Notes under the pieces: generated by a model
What the model saw: only the letters and a program-made list of their open reading frames with translations
Told to the model about the DNA's origin: nothing
Database searches by the model: none
From: Verrucomicrobiales bacterium
GTDB taxonomy: Bacteria > Verrucomicrobiota > Verrucomicrobiia > Verrucomicrobiales > DEV007
DNA length: 64,000 nt
Assembly: GCA_029213005.1 (NCBI GenBank)
Contig: JARGPI010000002.1
Location: 371,108 to 435,107 of the forward strand
Direction: 5' to 3'
In this document: in pieces, positions 45,429 to 54,939 of the stretch
How the letters are laid out: each line of letters begins with the position of its first letter
Numbering within the stretch: the stretch's first letter is position 1
Made by a program: the position numbers and the translations under genes

Positions 45429-46739
45429 ATGAGCAAAATCATTTCAAGACCCTGGATAGCCGTTTGGGCCGCCCTTTCGCTTTCCCCGTTTTGCCAGGCC
45501 CAGCAGGCAGGCGCCAATGATGATGGCTATGAGGAGATCAAACTCTTCACCAGAGTTCTCGAAACGATCCGCGAACAGTATGTCGATCCGGAGAAGGCAA
45601 GTTACGAAAAGCTGATCAACAGTGCGCTGGAAGGTATGCTCGCCGATCTCGACCCCCACTGCCAGTTTATGCAGCCCCGGGTTTTCGAACAACTGAAGGA
45701 GAATACCGACAGCACTTATCAAGGAATCGGAATCACGGTATCGTCGAAAAATGAGCGACTCACTGTGATTACCGTTCGCGAAGATGGTCCCGCCGCCCGT
45801 GCCGGACTTTTGCCCGGGGATCATATCCTGAAGGTGAACGATAATTTGACGGACGATGTCGGTCTCAGCGAAGCGATCAATATGCTGCGCGGGAAACCCG
45901 GCGAAAAGCTCAAGCTTACGGTGCGTCGTCCCGCTACCGGCGAACTCCTCGAAATGGAAATGGTTCGCGAAGTGATCGTTCAGTCGTCGGTTAAGGATAT
46001 CATGATGTTGGACCCCGGATATTCCGGAGGTCATAAGATCGGTTATGCCCGGATTCTTCAATTCTCCGCCCCGACCGCCAAAGAGCTCGCTGACGGTCTT
46101 GATGAGCTGGAGAAGCAGGGCATGGAGGCCTTCATCCTCGACCTTCGCAACAATCCCGGCGGTCTGCTCCGGAGTGCGATCGATGTCTGCGGTGAGTTTG
46201 TCAAAGCTGGCACCGTCGTATTGACTACAGAAGGCAAGCCAGGCTCCCCGTCGCCGCCGAAAATTTACCGAACCAGCGCCAAGAGCAAACGTCGTGACCG
46301 GGACTACCCCGTGGTCGCTCTGCTCAATCACTCCTCAGCCAGTGCCTCTGAAGTGGTGGCGGGTGCACTTCAGGATTTGAAGCGCTGTATCGTTGTTGGC
46401 ACTACCTCCTTCGGAAAAGGATCGGTTCAGACTATCCTCCCGATTGAAGGTTCCAATGGAAAAGCGATCCGTCTTACCACCGCGAAATACTATACGCCGA
46501 ACCACATCACCATTCACGAGAACGGCGTTGAGCCGACGATCCGGGTCACTCTGGATCCGGCTGAGGAAAAGGCTTTGATGAACTGGTTCCGCCGCGATGA
46601 GATGAGCCCTGAATCCAGAAAGCGGGCTGAAAAATTTGTCGATCCACAGGTCGAGCGCGCTGCAGATGCCCTGAAGGGAGTACTCGTCTACTCGACGAGA
46701 AATAAACCTACCGTCGCGGAAGCTCCTGCCGAGGAATAG
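45429..46739 (+). CDS. C-terminal processing peptidase (S41)
   Basis: 436 aa from the ATG at 45429. Signal peptide (residues 1-23, ending CQA), an N-terminal helical part with YVDPEKASYEKLINSALEGM, a PDZ domain (about 80-165, GPAARAGLLPGDHIL), and the S41 core with GYARILQFSAPTAKELADGL, DLRNNPGGLL, the catalytic Ser in NHSSASASEVVAGAL and the catalytic Lys in GKGSVQ. It belongs to the Prc/CtpA group that trims C-termini of exported proteins. An upstream frame to 45330 lacks a sensible signal peptide. Confidence 0.94.
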   Translation: MSKIISRPWIAVWAALSLSPFCQAQQAGANDDGYEEIKLFTRVLETIREQYVDPEKASYEKLINSALEGMLADLDPHCQFMQPRVFEQLKENTDSTYQGIGITVSSKNERLTVITVREDGPAARAGLLPGDHILKVNDNLTDDVGLSEAINMLRGKPGEKLKLTVRRPATGELLEMEMVREVIVQSSVKDIMMLDPGYSGGHKIGYARILQFSAPTAKELADGLDELEKQGMEAFILDLRNNPGGLLRSAIDVCGEFVKAGTVVLTTEGKPGSPSPPKIYRTSAKSKRRDRDYPVVALLNHSSASASEVVAGALQDLKRCIVVGTTSFGKGSVQTILPIEGSNGKAIRLTTAKYYTPNHITIHENGVEPTIRVTLDPAEEKALMNWFRRDEMSPESRKRAEKFVDPQVERAADALKGVLVYSTRNKPTVAEAPAEE

Positions 46740-46742
46740 AAA

Positions 46743-47984
46743 TCAGTCGGGAAATTCCAGTTTGGGTAGATAGATTTGGATTCTGGTTCCGTTGCCTACC
46801 TCACTCTGCACGAGGATAAATCCCCTGTGATTATTCACGATCGATTGGCTGATTGAAAGGTCCAGCCCGGCCCCTTTACTCAAATCTTTTGTGGTATAGA
46901 AAGGCTCGAAAATTCGATCGATCATTTCGGGGCTCATGCCGGTTCCTGTATCGATCACCTCAAGCCGTACATAGTCGCCGGGGCTCGCATCGAGGTGTTT
47001 CTTCGCAAAAGATTTGTCGACTGAAAAATTGGAGGCTGTGAATGTGAGGGTGCCCCCGTTAGGCATCGCCTCGCGACCATTGATTCCGAAGTTAAGCAGG
47101 ATCTGGTGTATCTGCGAGGCGTCTCCCATCACCGGCCACAAATTGTCCGGTAGTTCCAGCTTTACCGATATATCTTCCCTAAAGGTCGTTCCGGCGATTT
47201 GTGTGACCTCTTTCAGCACAGGAATAATGTCCAGTTCCATCATTGGGCCGCTGTCATTATCCGTGATGATTTTGACCTGCCTAACCAAATCGGCACCGCG
47301 ATTTGCGCAATGCTCGATCGAGTCGAGGAGCGATAGGTCTTCCTCGTTTTTAGTGCCCTGTTTCAACATATCGATCGACATCAGGATGGGGGCGAGAATG
47401 TTATTGAAATTATGTGCGATCCCGCCGGCGAGGATACCGAGGCTCTCCATTTTTTGAGCCCGGAGTAATTGCGACTCGAGTTCTTTAAATTCTGTAACGT
47501 CCCTCGCTATTCCCATCGTTCCGATCAGCTCACCATTGTCATCCAGGTAGGGAAACATACTGGTGAGGAAAACTCTGACTTCACCCCTGATTGGTATATG
47601 TTCTTCGATCGTTAGCTTCCTTTTGCTCTCGCGAACCATCCTGTCGGTATTGAGGACGACTTCGGCCCCTTCGGGACCGAAAACCTCGATGTCATTTCGG
47701 CCGATCACTTCGTCCACAGTCATCCCGATCATCTTTGCAGCAGCCGGGTTAAATAGTAGATATCTGCCTTCGTGGTTTTTCGCAAAGATCGCATCGGGAC
47801 TGTTGTCGGCGATTGATCTGAGCAACAACGCCGTGTTTTCAAACGTTGTTGAAGCCTCCCCGCAAAGGGCGCTGCAATCTTCCGTCCCGGAAGCACGTCG
47901 TTTGCTGAGCTCTTTGCAGAGTTGGCGTTTCGTCGCTTCAAGTCCGGCGATAGATAAGTGGTTTTCGGAAGATTGCTTTTTCAA
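46743..47984 (-). CDS. PAS-domain sensor histidine kinase
   Basis: About 413 aa if the TTG at 47984 is used. A PAS domain lies early (LLRSIADNSPDAIFAKNHEGRYLLFNPAAAKMIG), then an HisKA-like dimerisation segment with the phosphoacceptor His in GGIAHNFNNILAPI, and an HATPase domain (N box NFGINGREAMPNGG, G1 DTGTGMSPEMI, F box EPFYTTKDLSKGAGLDLS). There is no transmembrane helix, so it senses a cytoplasmic signal. The open frame continues to 48110 across the response regulator end, but residues there are low-complexity and unlike a kinase start, so the true start is uncertain. Partner: the receiver protein upstream. Confidence 0.88.
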   Translation of the reverse strand: MKKQSSENHLSIAGLEATKRQLCKELSKRRASGTEDCSALCGEASTTFENTALLLRSIADNSPDAIFAKNHEGRYLLFNPAAAKMIGMTVDEVIGRNDIEVFGPEGAEVVLNTDRMVRESKRKLTIEEHIPIRGEVRVFLTSMFPYLDDNGELIGTMGIARDVTEFKELESQLLRAQKMESLGILAGGIAHNFNNILAPILMSIDMLKQGTKNEEDLSLLDSIEHCANRGADLVRQVKIITDNDSGPMMELDIIPVLKEVTQIAGTTFREDISVKLELPDNLWPVMGDASQIHQILLNFGINGREAMPNGGTLTFTASNFSVDKSFAKKHLDASPGDYVRLEVIDTGTGMSPEMIDRIFEPFYTTKDLSKGAGLDLSISQSIVNNHRGFILVQSEVGNGTRIQIYLPKLEFPD

Positions 47985-48018
47985 GGGGGGATCAGAGGAA
48001 GGGGCCGATCGATAGCGG

Positions 48019-48423
48019 TCAAACCGCGGTGGCGAGGGCCATATGGATAGTTGAGAGGAGGGTGGCGGTATCAAAAGGCTTTTTGAGGAAGTGGCGAACC
48101 CTGGCAGCACGAGCTTCGTCGAACATCGAGTTGGTATGATGCCCGCTCACGGCAACCATCACCAGATCGGGAGCGACCGAGGCGATGGTTTTCATTGCTG
48201 TCGGCCCGTCCATATTCGGCATGACCATGTCGGAAATCACAACGTCGATCTCGTCTTTACGAGTCATAAATTCGCTGACTCCGTCCAGACCATCGACGGC
48301 GACAAACACCTTGAAACCATGGTATTCCAGCATTCGTCTCGTGACCTCTCTGATAGCAGGTTCGTCGTCGATTATGAGAATGGTTTTTCCGGTGGACTCA
48401 AAACTTTGGGGAGTACTATTCAT
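48019..48423 (-). CDS. Single-domain response regulator
   Basis: 134 aa, a receiver domain only. Acidic pocket DDEP near residues 19-22, phosphoacceptor Asp in VVISDMVMP near 61, the conserved Ser in AVSGHH near 94, and Lys in LKKPFD near 114. With no output domain it may act as a phosphate relay or bind a target protein, as in CheY-like or Spo0F-like systems. It is transcribed just before the PAS histidine kinase and they form one unit. The 219-bp gap upstream (48424-48642) holds only A/T-rich DNA near its start and no gene. Confidence 0.93.
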   Translation of the reverse strand: MNSTPQSFESTGKTILIIDDEPAIREVTRRMLEYHGFKVFVAVDGLDGVSEFMTRKDEIDVVISDMVMPNMDGPTAMKTIASVAPDLVMVAVSGHHTNSMFDEARAARVRHFLKKPFDTATLLSTIHMALATAV

Positions 48424-48642
48424 GAGTGTATTATGAAATTACTATAATAACCATAATATAGAAAGTCTAATTTGATAGAAAGAGGGGGCAGATTCTTGGA
48501 GATCTGTTGGGCTTCACCCTGCCTTAGGAGTCCTGTTTAAGGACATTTTCAATGTCGGGAAACGCTTTTCCGCCGTGAAAAAGGTTGGTAAGTCACTTAT
48601 TTTCAAACACGGGGCCAAGTTTAGGCCGCGCTTTCTCTATGT

Positions 48643-51600
48643 TTAAGGCTCAAAGTGAATCATAACATAGTCACTGGCAGCGAGGGGGAGAGAAAAAGAG
48701 ATGGTATTGTCGGGTTGGAGGGTGAATTCCAATTTTCCGTGGTGAACGGATTCAACTTTCCGAACGCGGTTTCCGTCAATCTTAACGGTGAGCTGGACTT
48801 TGTCCTGTTCGGTCAGGGTGTGATTCGCTAACGGTACTACGAGTCCATTTTCGCTCCGGAGAACGATGGCATCGATCAGCGGAGTACTACAGGTCAGCGG
48901 AAGCGTTACCTCCGCCTCCCGCACCGGTGCTAAAATGAATTTCCGGACGTCTGCGGGGAATTCCCAGGGATTGTAGGAGCGGAGTAACCTGGGATCGGCC
49001 CCGGGGGTGTCGGGTGTCTCTTCCAGTTCGACCGGTGGGGCAGGGTGGTTGCCCGGCGGGACCGGGGGATTTTCTTCGCGGTAGTTCGTTTGCAGTTTAT
49101 CACGGGCCACTACCGCTTTTTTGATGTAGTCGAGGGAAGGTAGAAAACCGGCGGAATATATCGTCCCTTTACCAAATTTGCCCTTGATCATGGCGGCACT
49201 GCCATTTGAAAAAGTAGCCGTAACTTCGGCTCCGTCGGCCGGGATTTGATGTTGCTGGACTGATAACACTTCCATGGTTTGATCGACGGTGTCCTGTGAG
49301 TTGAGCCGACCGATATAGGAACCGGAATTGAGGAAGGCCTGTCGTGTATCAAGAGGGGAGCGTTTGGCCGGAATGATTTCAGTGATCGTCGTCATGGGAC
49401 GGTTGAACTCATCTTTCTCTGCGGCGCCGGCGGAGAGGACCAGAGTTCCGCCCCTCTTGACCCAGTTTCTCAGTTTTTGCGCGGCGCTGCGGGTCAAGTT
49501 CGGGCCCGAGAGGTAGCATACTTTTTTGCCATCCAATTGGTCCCGCTCCACCTGCCGCTCGGCGACGATATCGACCGGGATCTGGGCGTGCGACATTGCC
49601 ATCCAGTTGTGCATCCGGTTAAATCCGAAAGCCCGGTTTTTACCCACGGTCCAGATATCGGAAGAGCTGCTATAGATGATCGCGACTTCTGCGGGAGGTG
49701 CGGCGGCTTCGTATATCATGTCTTCTACCGCGCCGATTTCGCGAACTGCCTCGGCATTGGCCCGCCAGACTTCGGGTTTGCTATACCAGGCGTGATTTCT
49801 CCACAGTGGGCCGCCTTCGTGACTCCCCCAACTTGGGCCATAGGAAAAACTGTTCCAGACTCTGACCCCGCGCGCGGTTTCCCCGGCGACTTTGGTCTTG
49901 ATGTCCCAGGATTTCCGTCCTGCATAAGCGATCAGATAATGGCCGAGCAATTGATCCCGATCCTTCGCCGCCGCTCTCATCAAATCGACGTTATAAGCGG
50001 CACATTGATAGCTGGAGGCGCCGTTCGACCAGTCTTCGCTCCAGATTGCGTTTTGCTGATCGTCGTCGAGTAACTCAAAGTAGTCCACTCCCTGGGAATA
50101 AAAGTTCGCACTGTAAACCGCTCCGTCACTGAAATTTACCGCAGTAGGGAAATCGGACTGATAGGCTTCCCTGATGACTTCCCGCTGCGTGGCCATAAAA
50201 TCTCCGAGCGCCCGGGTTCGGAACCTTTGGGTAAAGTAAAAGAGCGCCGGATGGGTGTCGCCATTCGGGACCGGTTTGACTTCGTCCCAGTGGTTAACCA
50301 GAAGCTCTTCGGGTGTTTTTCCGAGCCGGTTTTTCAGCCAGTCTCTAAATTTTTCGTGGTACCCGCTGTCCTGTGAAACAAAGGCGAGGGGCTGTCCGGT
50401 GGGTTCGTCGGTGAGGAAACAGTAAGCGACATTCTCAATCGATTTTCCAGCCTCGCGAAATTCCCGGGCGTGGAGAGCAGCGGTTTGTTTCATGTATTCC
50501 AAATCAGGCCGACAGAAAGATTTGTCTTTCATCTTCCAGATCCCGCCGTGAAGTCTATATTTTTCCCGATTCGAGAAGCCGAAATAATCGAGCGTCTTCC
50601 ACTCGCGGTCTTCGATTGATTTTTCGACCGGGGTACCATACCCGCTGGGTCGGAAGGAGGCGAAAAACGGGATGCGAGTCGGCTTTTTACCAATAGTCGG
50701 CCAGTCGAAGTTGTCGGCGATTTTTCCGGTGCTTTCGGAGACCTCGCGGGCGTTTTTAAGCCATCTGCGCTGGTTGGGTGTCTCCAGATGCGCGGGCATG
50801 ATGATGACCATACCGTTGGGTTTGGCATCGACATCAAATGTTCGGACGATTGCTTCCTCTTTTGGCTCGGTTGCCACCTCGATTTTTGCATTCAAGTGGT
50901 CGGCGCGGTCACCATAGGTATAGCGTGCGGTTATATTGAGGATCGCGCCGCTGTCTTCGTGAAGCATTCGGGTGATGTTGCACCAGGGAGTTTGGTCCCC
51001 GGCGGAAAGGAGGTCGCTTTTTTGTTTGGGGCGCAGCCCTTCACTGGCGCCTGCTTTGGATAAGTTCCAATGACTGTACCAGGGACTCCGATAGTGATCA
51101 GCAAATACGTGGATATGTAGGGGGCGCTGGTAGGTGTCACCGAGGCTTACCCGCATCCATACTTGAGGGCCGTAGACCCGGTGGTCCGGTTCCGCTTCTT
51201 TATCGTGTGTGATGAGGACGCAATCCACATTGCGCACATATCCGGTGCAGTTTTTGTTCTCGTGTTTTGATAGTTGGATTTGGAAAGGTTTATCCGTGGT
51301 GATGTCGATATAGTCCCAGGCATAGCTCCAGTCGGCCTGCCCCGGCTTTGGTGCCAAATCGAATGCTTTAGTCGCAATAACTCCCGATTCGTTTCTTGCC
51401 GATAGAGCAAAGGGGCCCCTGAACCGGTTGTGGTATCCGTAGCGCACCCAGATCCGCAGTTCGCCCCGGGCCTGGATTTTGGGAGATGTGGCGGTGCCCC
51501 CGGGATCACCGCTGGCACCATTCAGTGCTTCGGCGAGAGAGGCGGCACGAGTCTGGGGATTCTCGTGGGGTTTCCAGCCATCTGATGAGCTCGCAAACGT

Positions 51601-51684
51601 TTCGGCTTCAAGAAAAATCGTTTCCCCGGCGGCCTGTAAGATGGTTAGAAGGAAGAGAAATGCGCAAGCGAGGCCGGTTTTCAT
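48643..51684 (-). CDS. Large secreted GH42-like protein
   Basis: 1013 aa from the ATG at 51684. Signal peptide (LACAFLFLLTILQAAG), an N-terminal beta-sandwich resembling a carbohydrate-binding module (TIFLEAETFASSSDGW onward, about 20-170), a central region with features of a TIM barrel (CFLTDEPTGQP, LLDDDQQNAIWSEDW, SYGPSWGSHEGG), then a Rossmann-like trimerisation domain typical of GH42 beta-galactosidases (VAIIYSSSSDIWTVGKNRAF, CYLSGPNLTRSAAQKL, VKRGGTLVLSAGA). The catalytic acid/base and nucleophile cannot be fixed by eye; the Glu in FLTDEPTG is a candidate. It probably attacks a plant or algal polysaccharide outside the cell. Confidence 0.72.
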   Translation of the reverse strand: MKTGLACAFLFLLTILQAAGETIFLEAETFASSSDGWKPHENPQTRAASLAEALNGASGDPGGTATSPKIQARGELRIWVRYGYHNRFRGPFALSARNESGVIATKAFDLAPKPGQADWSYAWDYIDITTDKPFQIQLSKHENKNCTGYVRNVDCVLITHDKEAEPDHRVYGPQVWMRVSLGDTYQRPLHIHVFADHYRSPWYSHWNLSKAGASEGLRPKQKSDLLSAGDQTPWCNITRMLHEDSGAILNITARYTYGDRADHLNAKIEVATEPKEEAIVRTFDVDAKPNGMVIIMPAHLETPNQRRWLKNAREVSESTGKIADNFDWPTIGKKPTRIPFFASFRPSGYGTPVEKSIEDREWKTLDYFGFSNREKYRLHGGIWKMKDKSFCRPDLEYMKQTAALHAREFREAGKSIENVAYCFLTDEPTGQPLAFVSQDSGYHEKFRDWLKNRLGKTPEELLVNHWDEVKPVPNGDTHPALFYFTQRFRTRALGDFMATQREVIREAYQSDFPTAVNFSDGAVYSANFYSQGVDYFELLDDDQQNAIWSEDWSNGASSYQCAAYNVDLMRAAAKDRDQLLGHYLIAYAGRKSWDIKTKVAGETARGVRVWNSFSYGPSWGSHEGGPLWRNHAWYSKPEVWRANAEAVREIGAVEDMIYEAAAPPAEVAIIYSSSSDIWTVGKNRAFGFNRMHNWMAMSHAQIPVDIVAERQVERDQLDGKKVCYLSGPNLTRSAAQKLRNWVKRGGTLVLSAGAAEKDEFNRPMTTITEIIPAKRSPLDTRQAFLNSGSYIGRLNSQDTVDQTMEVLSVQQHQIPADGAEVTATFSNGSAAMIKGKFGKGTIYSAGFLPSLDYIKKAVVARDKLQTNYREENPPVPPGNHPAPPVELEETPDTPGADPRLLRSYNPWEFPADVRKFILAPVREAEVTLPLTCSTPLIDAIVLRSENGLVVPLANHTLTEQDKVQLTVKIDGNRVRKVESVHHGKLEFTLQPDNTISFSLPLAASDYVMIHFEP

Positions 51685-51759
51685 AAACCGACCCTCCCGA
51701 AAAATTCCGGGCACGGCAAGCCGGAAATTGGGCGCGTTTCCCGGATTGGCACGGTCGCG

Positions 51760-51948
51760 CTAGCTTGAGGTTTCCGCTTTGGTTTCGCCTTTCTCGATGG
51801 TGATAGTCAGTTCCTTAGCGTCACCGGCGAACCACTTCTGAACATAAATGCTTCCGACGATCGGTGGCATCCCGTCCTCCGTGATTTCTTTGTAGCGGAT
51901 GCTGTGTTTCACTTCTTTTTCGATCTCAAATTTTACGGTCTTCGACAT
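51760..51948 (-). CDS. Small cytoplasmic protein of unknown function
   Basis: 62 aa from the ATG at 51948 (MSKTVKFEIEKEVKHSIRYK). It is mainly beta strands (HSIRYKEI, IVGSIYVQKW, ELTITIEKG) with a short polar tail, and no signal peptide. Small strand proteins of this look are frequent in PVC genomes and may have regulatory or toxin-antitoxin-like roles, but no family is recognised. It is 75 bp upstream of the large secreted protein gene on the same strand. The frame extends to 52011 through the palindromic repeat, so that start is rejected. Confidence 0.6.
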   Translation of the reverse strand: MSKTVKFEIEKEVKHSIRYKEITEDGMPPIVGSIYVQKWFAGDAKELTITIEKGETKAETSS

Positions 51949-51995
51949 ATTGGAATCAGTAGAGTGGTTTTTCCGGGAATTCAATGATTTCGCAG

Positions 51996-52034
51996 ATTGT
52001 ACCCGGTACACTTTCGGACTGTACAGGGTACGAT
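51996..52034. repeat. GTACCCTGTAC-family palindromic element, copy 4
   Basis: Arms ATTGTACCCGGTACA (51996-52010) and TGTACAGGGTACGAT (52020-52034) around the 9-nt spacer CTTTCGGAC. They match as an inverted pair with two mismatches. It lies between two divergent genes, near the promoter side of both. Confidence 0.82.
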
Positions 52035-52109
52035 GGGGTGGATTACGGAATTACGGATCGATCACGATTGCTTTTTGGGGGCGATCTGTGCAGCCTTGAG
52101 ACTCTGGAA

Positions 52110-53651
52110 ATGGCTTCTGATCCCTATCAAAATTTCGTCCCGCTGTTTGGAGATATGCACAACCACTGCGGGATTTCGTACGGTCACGGCTCGCTGGAGG
52201 ATGCTTTGTCGAACGCCCGGGAACAACTCGATTTTGTCTCTATCACCGGTCATGCTCACTGGCCGGATATGCCGGAAGCCAATGAGCGGATTCAATATAT
52301 CATCGACTTTCATGAGGAAGGTTTCGCCCGGCTGAAATCGGTGTGGAACGATATGATGAAGACCCTTCGGGAGCGAAATGAGGAGGGTGAATTTGTTATC
52401 TTCCCCGGTTTTGAAGTACACTTTTGCGCGACGGGTGACCGCAACATGCTCTACAAAGATCTCGACGGCGAAATTCTCTATCCTTCGGATTTAGCGGATC
52501 TTCACGCGAAGTTGCAATCGCTGCGCGAAGCGGGGAAAGACAGTATTGCTCAGCCTCATCACGTCGGTTACCGCATCGGGACGCGGGGGATCGATTGGGA
52601 CAGTTTTGACCCGGCTTTTGCTCCCTTTGTCGAGATGCTGTCCATGCACGGCTGCTCGGAATCGAGCGAAAATACCCGACCCTTTTTGCATTCGATGGGT
52701 CCGTCGGATTGGGAGACCACAATCGCCGCCGGGCTGGAGAAAGGCCATATCTTTGGATTCTCCGGAGGGACCGATCATCACAGCGGTCACCCGGGAAGTT
52801 ACGGTCACGGGCGAACCGGGCTCTGGGCGGAAAACGGCACTCGTGAAGCGATTTGGCAGGCGCTCTATGCGAGGCGGATGTATGCATTGACCGGTGATCG
52901 TATCGATTTGAAATTCTCCGTAAACGGAGCGGCGATGGGGTCGGTGATTCCTGTAGATAAACAGCGCGAAATCAAAATCGATATTTCTGCAGGTGGCGCT
53001 ATTGATTGTGTCGATGTGATCAAGAACGGCAAACTACTACGCCGTTTTTCGCAAACGGATGTTCCCGAGTCGGCTACCCAACCGGAAACGGTGCGGACCA
53101 AAATTCATCTGGAGCTGGGCTGGGGAGCGAAGCACCGCAGTGCTGAGTGGAATGTGGAATTCGGTGTCGAAGACGGAAAATTGTTACATGCGGAGCCCCG
53201 TTTTCGTGGGCTTGAAGTGGTATCTCCTTCTGAGCGCGATGCTGAAGATGGCGAATCTTTCTACGGGTCAAAAGTGAATCAAATAAACGAGCAGTGCGTA
53301 ACTTTCGAAACGGTTTCGAACGGCAATGCGACGAACTCCACTTCGGCCACTCAGGGAATGTGTATAGAGGTGGAAATGCCGGTGAGTGCAAAAGTATATG
53401 CGATCATGAATGGAGTACGTGCCGAACATACCCTCGCGGATCTGATGAAAGGGGCGCGGAGCGGGAGTGCCGATCATACCGACGCTCCCTCGTGGCGCTT
53501 CAACCGGGCGCCGTCTCCGGAGGAACTGAACTGGAGTTTTTCGTTTACTGATGAAGATACGGAGGAGGCCGGGTTTTACTACGTCCGGGTGCGGCAAACC
53601 AATGATCAGTGGGCGTGGAGTTCGCCGGTGTTTTTGCGAAATGATAAATGA
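52110..53651 (+). CDS. PHP-like metal-dependent hydrolase (DUF3604-type)
   Basis: 513 aa from the ATG at 52110; a longer frame from 51984 would run through the palindrome. The N-terminal 280 residues resemble PHP/DUF3604 proteins: GDMHNHCGISYGHG near residue 14, SITGHAHWPDMPE near 50, FPGFEVHF near 105, AQPHHVGYRIGTRGI near 155, and FSGGTDHHSGHPG near 225. These His/Asp-rich patches are the expected metal sites. The rest is beta-rich. The gene overlaps the Gfo/Idh/MocA gene by 4 bp. It likely cleaves a small phosphate, ester or sugar derivative; the substrate is unknown. Confidence 0.78.
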   Translation: MASDPYQNFVPLFGDMHNHCGISYGHGSLEDALSNAREQLDFVSITGHAHWPDMPEANERIQYIIDFHEEGFARLKSVWNDMMKTLRERNEEGEFVIFPGFEVHFCATGDRNMLYKDLDGEILYPSDLADLHAKLQSLREAGKDSIAQPHHVGYRIGTRGIDWDSFDPAFAPFVEMLSMHGCSESSENTRPFLHSMGPSDWETTIAAGLEKGHIFGFSGGTDHHSGHPGSYGHGRTGLWAENGTREAIWQALYARRMYALTGDRIDLKFSVNGAAMGSVIPVDKQREIKIDISAGGAIDCVDVIKNGKLLRRFSQTDVPESATQPETVRTKIHLELGWGAKHRSAEWNVEFGVEDGKLLHAEPRFRGLEVVSPSERDAEDGESFYGSKVNQINEQCVTFETVSNGNATNSTSATQGMCIEVEMPVSAKVYAIMNGVRAEHTLADLMKGARSGSADHTDAPSWRFNRAPSPEELNWSFSFTDEDTEEAGFYYVRVRQTNDQWAWSSPVFLRNDK

Positions 53652-54919
53652 GTGATTCAAATACCATTCGAGTTGGAATAATCGGAACCGGAAGCCGCGG
53701 CATTACCTGCATAGGCCGACAGATCGCGGAGCAGAGCCGCGAGCTGGATATGACGATTACCGCGTTCTGTAATCGCACCGAAAGCCGGATGCAGATTGCT
53801 CTGGATGAGCTCAATGAAGTTGCGAAGGCAGCCGGAAATGATCCCTTTGCTCCAACTTTCTATAATGACCCGCTGGATTTGATCAACGATGATCAGGTCG
53901 ACCTGATCGTAATCACATCCCCGACGGCAGCCCATGCCGAGGCTACGATTCCGGCGCTCAAGTCCGGGAAGAAAGTCTATCTGGATAAACCGATCGCTCA
54001 TACCCTTGAGGATGCGGTGGCGATTCGACAGGCGGAATTCGAAGCGGGGAACCCGATGATTATGGGATTTACCCGTCGTTACGAAACGCCGTGGCTCAAA
54101 CTACATGAAATGGTGGAGAGCGGAGTGATCGGTGATCTGAAAATGATGCTGATTCGCGCGGTGTTGCCTTATTCTTTTTACTTTCAAACATGGCACCGGT
54201 CTCGGGCGGTCAGCGGTGGTGCGCTGAATGACAAGGGTTCCCACTATACGGATGTATTTAACTGGTTTGCGGGAAGTGATACCCGTGCCGCCCGCGTCAA
54301 TGCTTTTGGCGGCAGGAATGTGTTTATCGAACGCGATGATGCTCCGGAGTTTTGCGCCACCTGTGATTGGGACTGTGCCTACCGGGCTGCCGACGCGATG
54401 CCGGATACTCAGGATCAAATGAAGGGCGCGGTTGATAAGAGTTATGAAACCGAGACCGATCCTTCGAAACGGAAAGACAACTGTGTCTACAAATCCGGTG
54501 CTGACATTTTTGATCATGCATCGATTCACTACCAATACGACAAGGGGATTGTTGCCAGTGTTTTCTATACGGTGTACGGGCCGCAATCGGATGATGAAGA
54601 AACTCTGGAGCTTGTCGGTACGAAAGGACGTCTTATTCTGACCCGGCTTCGGGGTGAAATCGATGTAGTAACTGACTACGGCGAAAAGCGCAGAGAGGTG
54701 ATTCACTGTAAATCGGATGCCTTCGAAACTTCCCACTTCGGTGCGGATCGGAAACTGGTTCAGGAAATCGCGAAATTTGCCCGAGGCGGTGAATCGCCGG
54801 TAGATGGCTGGCTCGGGATGGAGGCGACCCGGATGATTCTCGGAGCAATGCAATCGATTGACGAAGGTGGCGAAACGGTCAGTTTAGGTAATCTGCCGGA
54901 CGGCCCTCCCGCATCGTAA
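53648..54919 (+). CDS. Gfo/Idh/MocA-family oxidoreductase with Cys cluster
   Basis: 423 aa. Rossmann start RVGIIGTGSRGI (residues 8-19), catalytic-site EKP equivalent YLDKPIAH near 115, and a C-terminal dimerisation sheet. Between residues 235 and 285 the chain has EFCATCDWDCAY and a later Cys in KDNCVYK: a CxxCxxxC...C cluster that probably binds a metal, seen in some family members. It probably oxidises or reduces a sugar or polyol with NAD(P). It is coupled by a 4-bp overlap to the PHP-like hydrolase and followed after about 20 bp by a transporter. Confidence 0.92.
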   Translation: MSDSNTIRVGIIGTGSRGITCIGRQIAEQSRELDMTITAFCNRTESRMQIALDELNEVAKAAGNDPFAPTFYNDPLDLINDDQVDLIVITSPTAAHAEATIPALKSGKKVYLDKPIAHTLEDAVAIRQAEFEAGNPMIMGFTRRYETPWLKLHEMVESGVIGDLKMMLIRAVLPYSFYFQTWHRSRAVSGGALNDKGSHYTDVFNWFAGSDTRAARVNAFGGRNVFIERDDAPEFCATCDWDCAYRAADAMPDTQDQMKGAVDKSYETETDPSKRKDNCVYKSGADIFDHASIHYQYDKGIVASVFYTVYGPQSDDEETLELVGTKGRLILTRLRGEIDVVTDYGEKRREVIHCKSDAFETSHFGADRKLVQEIAKFARGGESPVDGWLGMEATRMILGAMQSIDEGGETVSLGNLPDGPPAS

Positions 54920-54939
54920 TTTCTCTATTGAAAAATGTT

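Noticed and set aside
46743..48110. Histidine kinase start at 48110
   Set aside because: The first 40 or so residues overlap the response regulator coding region in another frame and are rich in Pro and Ser, unlike a genuine start; a start near 47984 is more likely.
51984..52110. Longer start for the PHP-like hydrolase
   Set aside because: The added residues would be encoded by the palindromic repeat and do not resemble the family.
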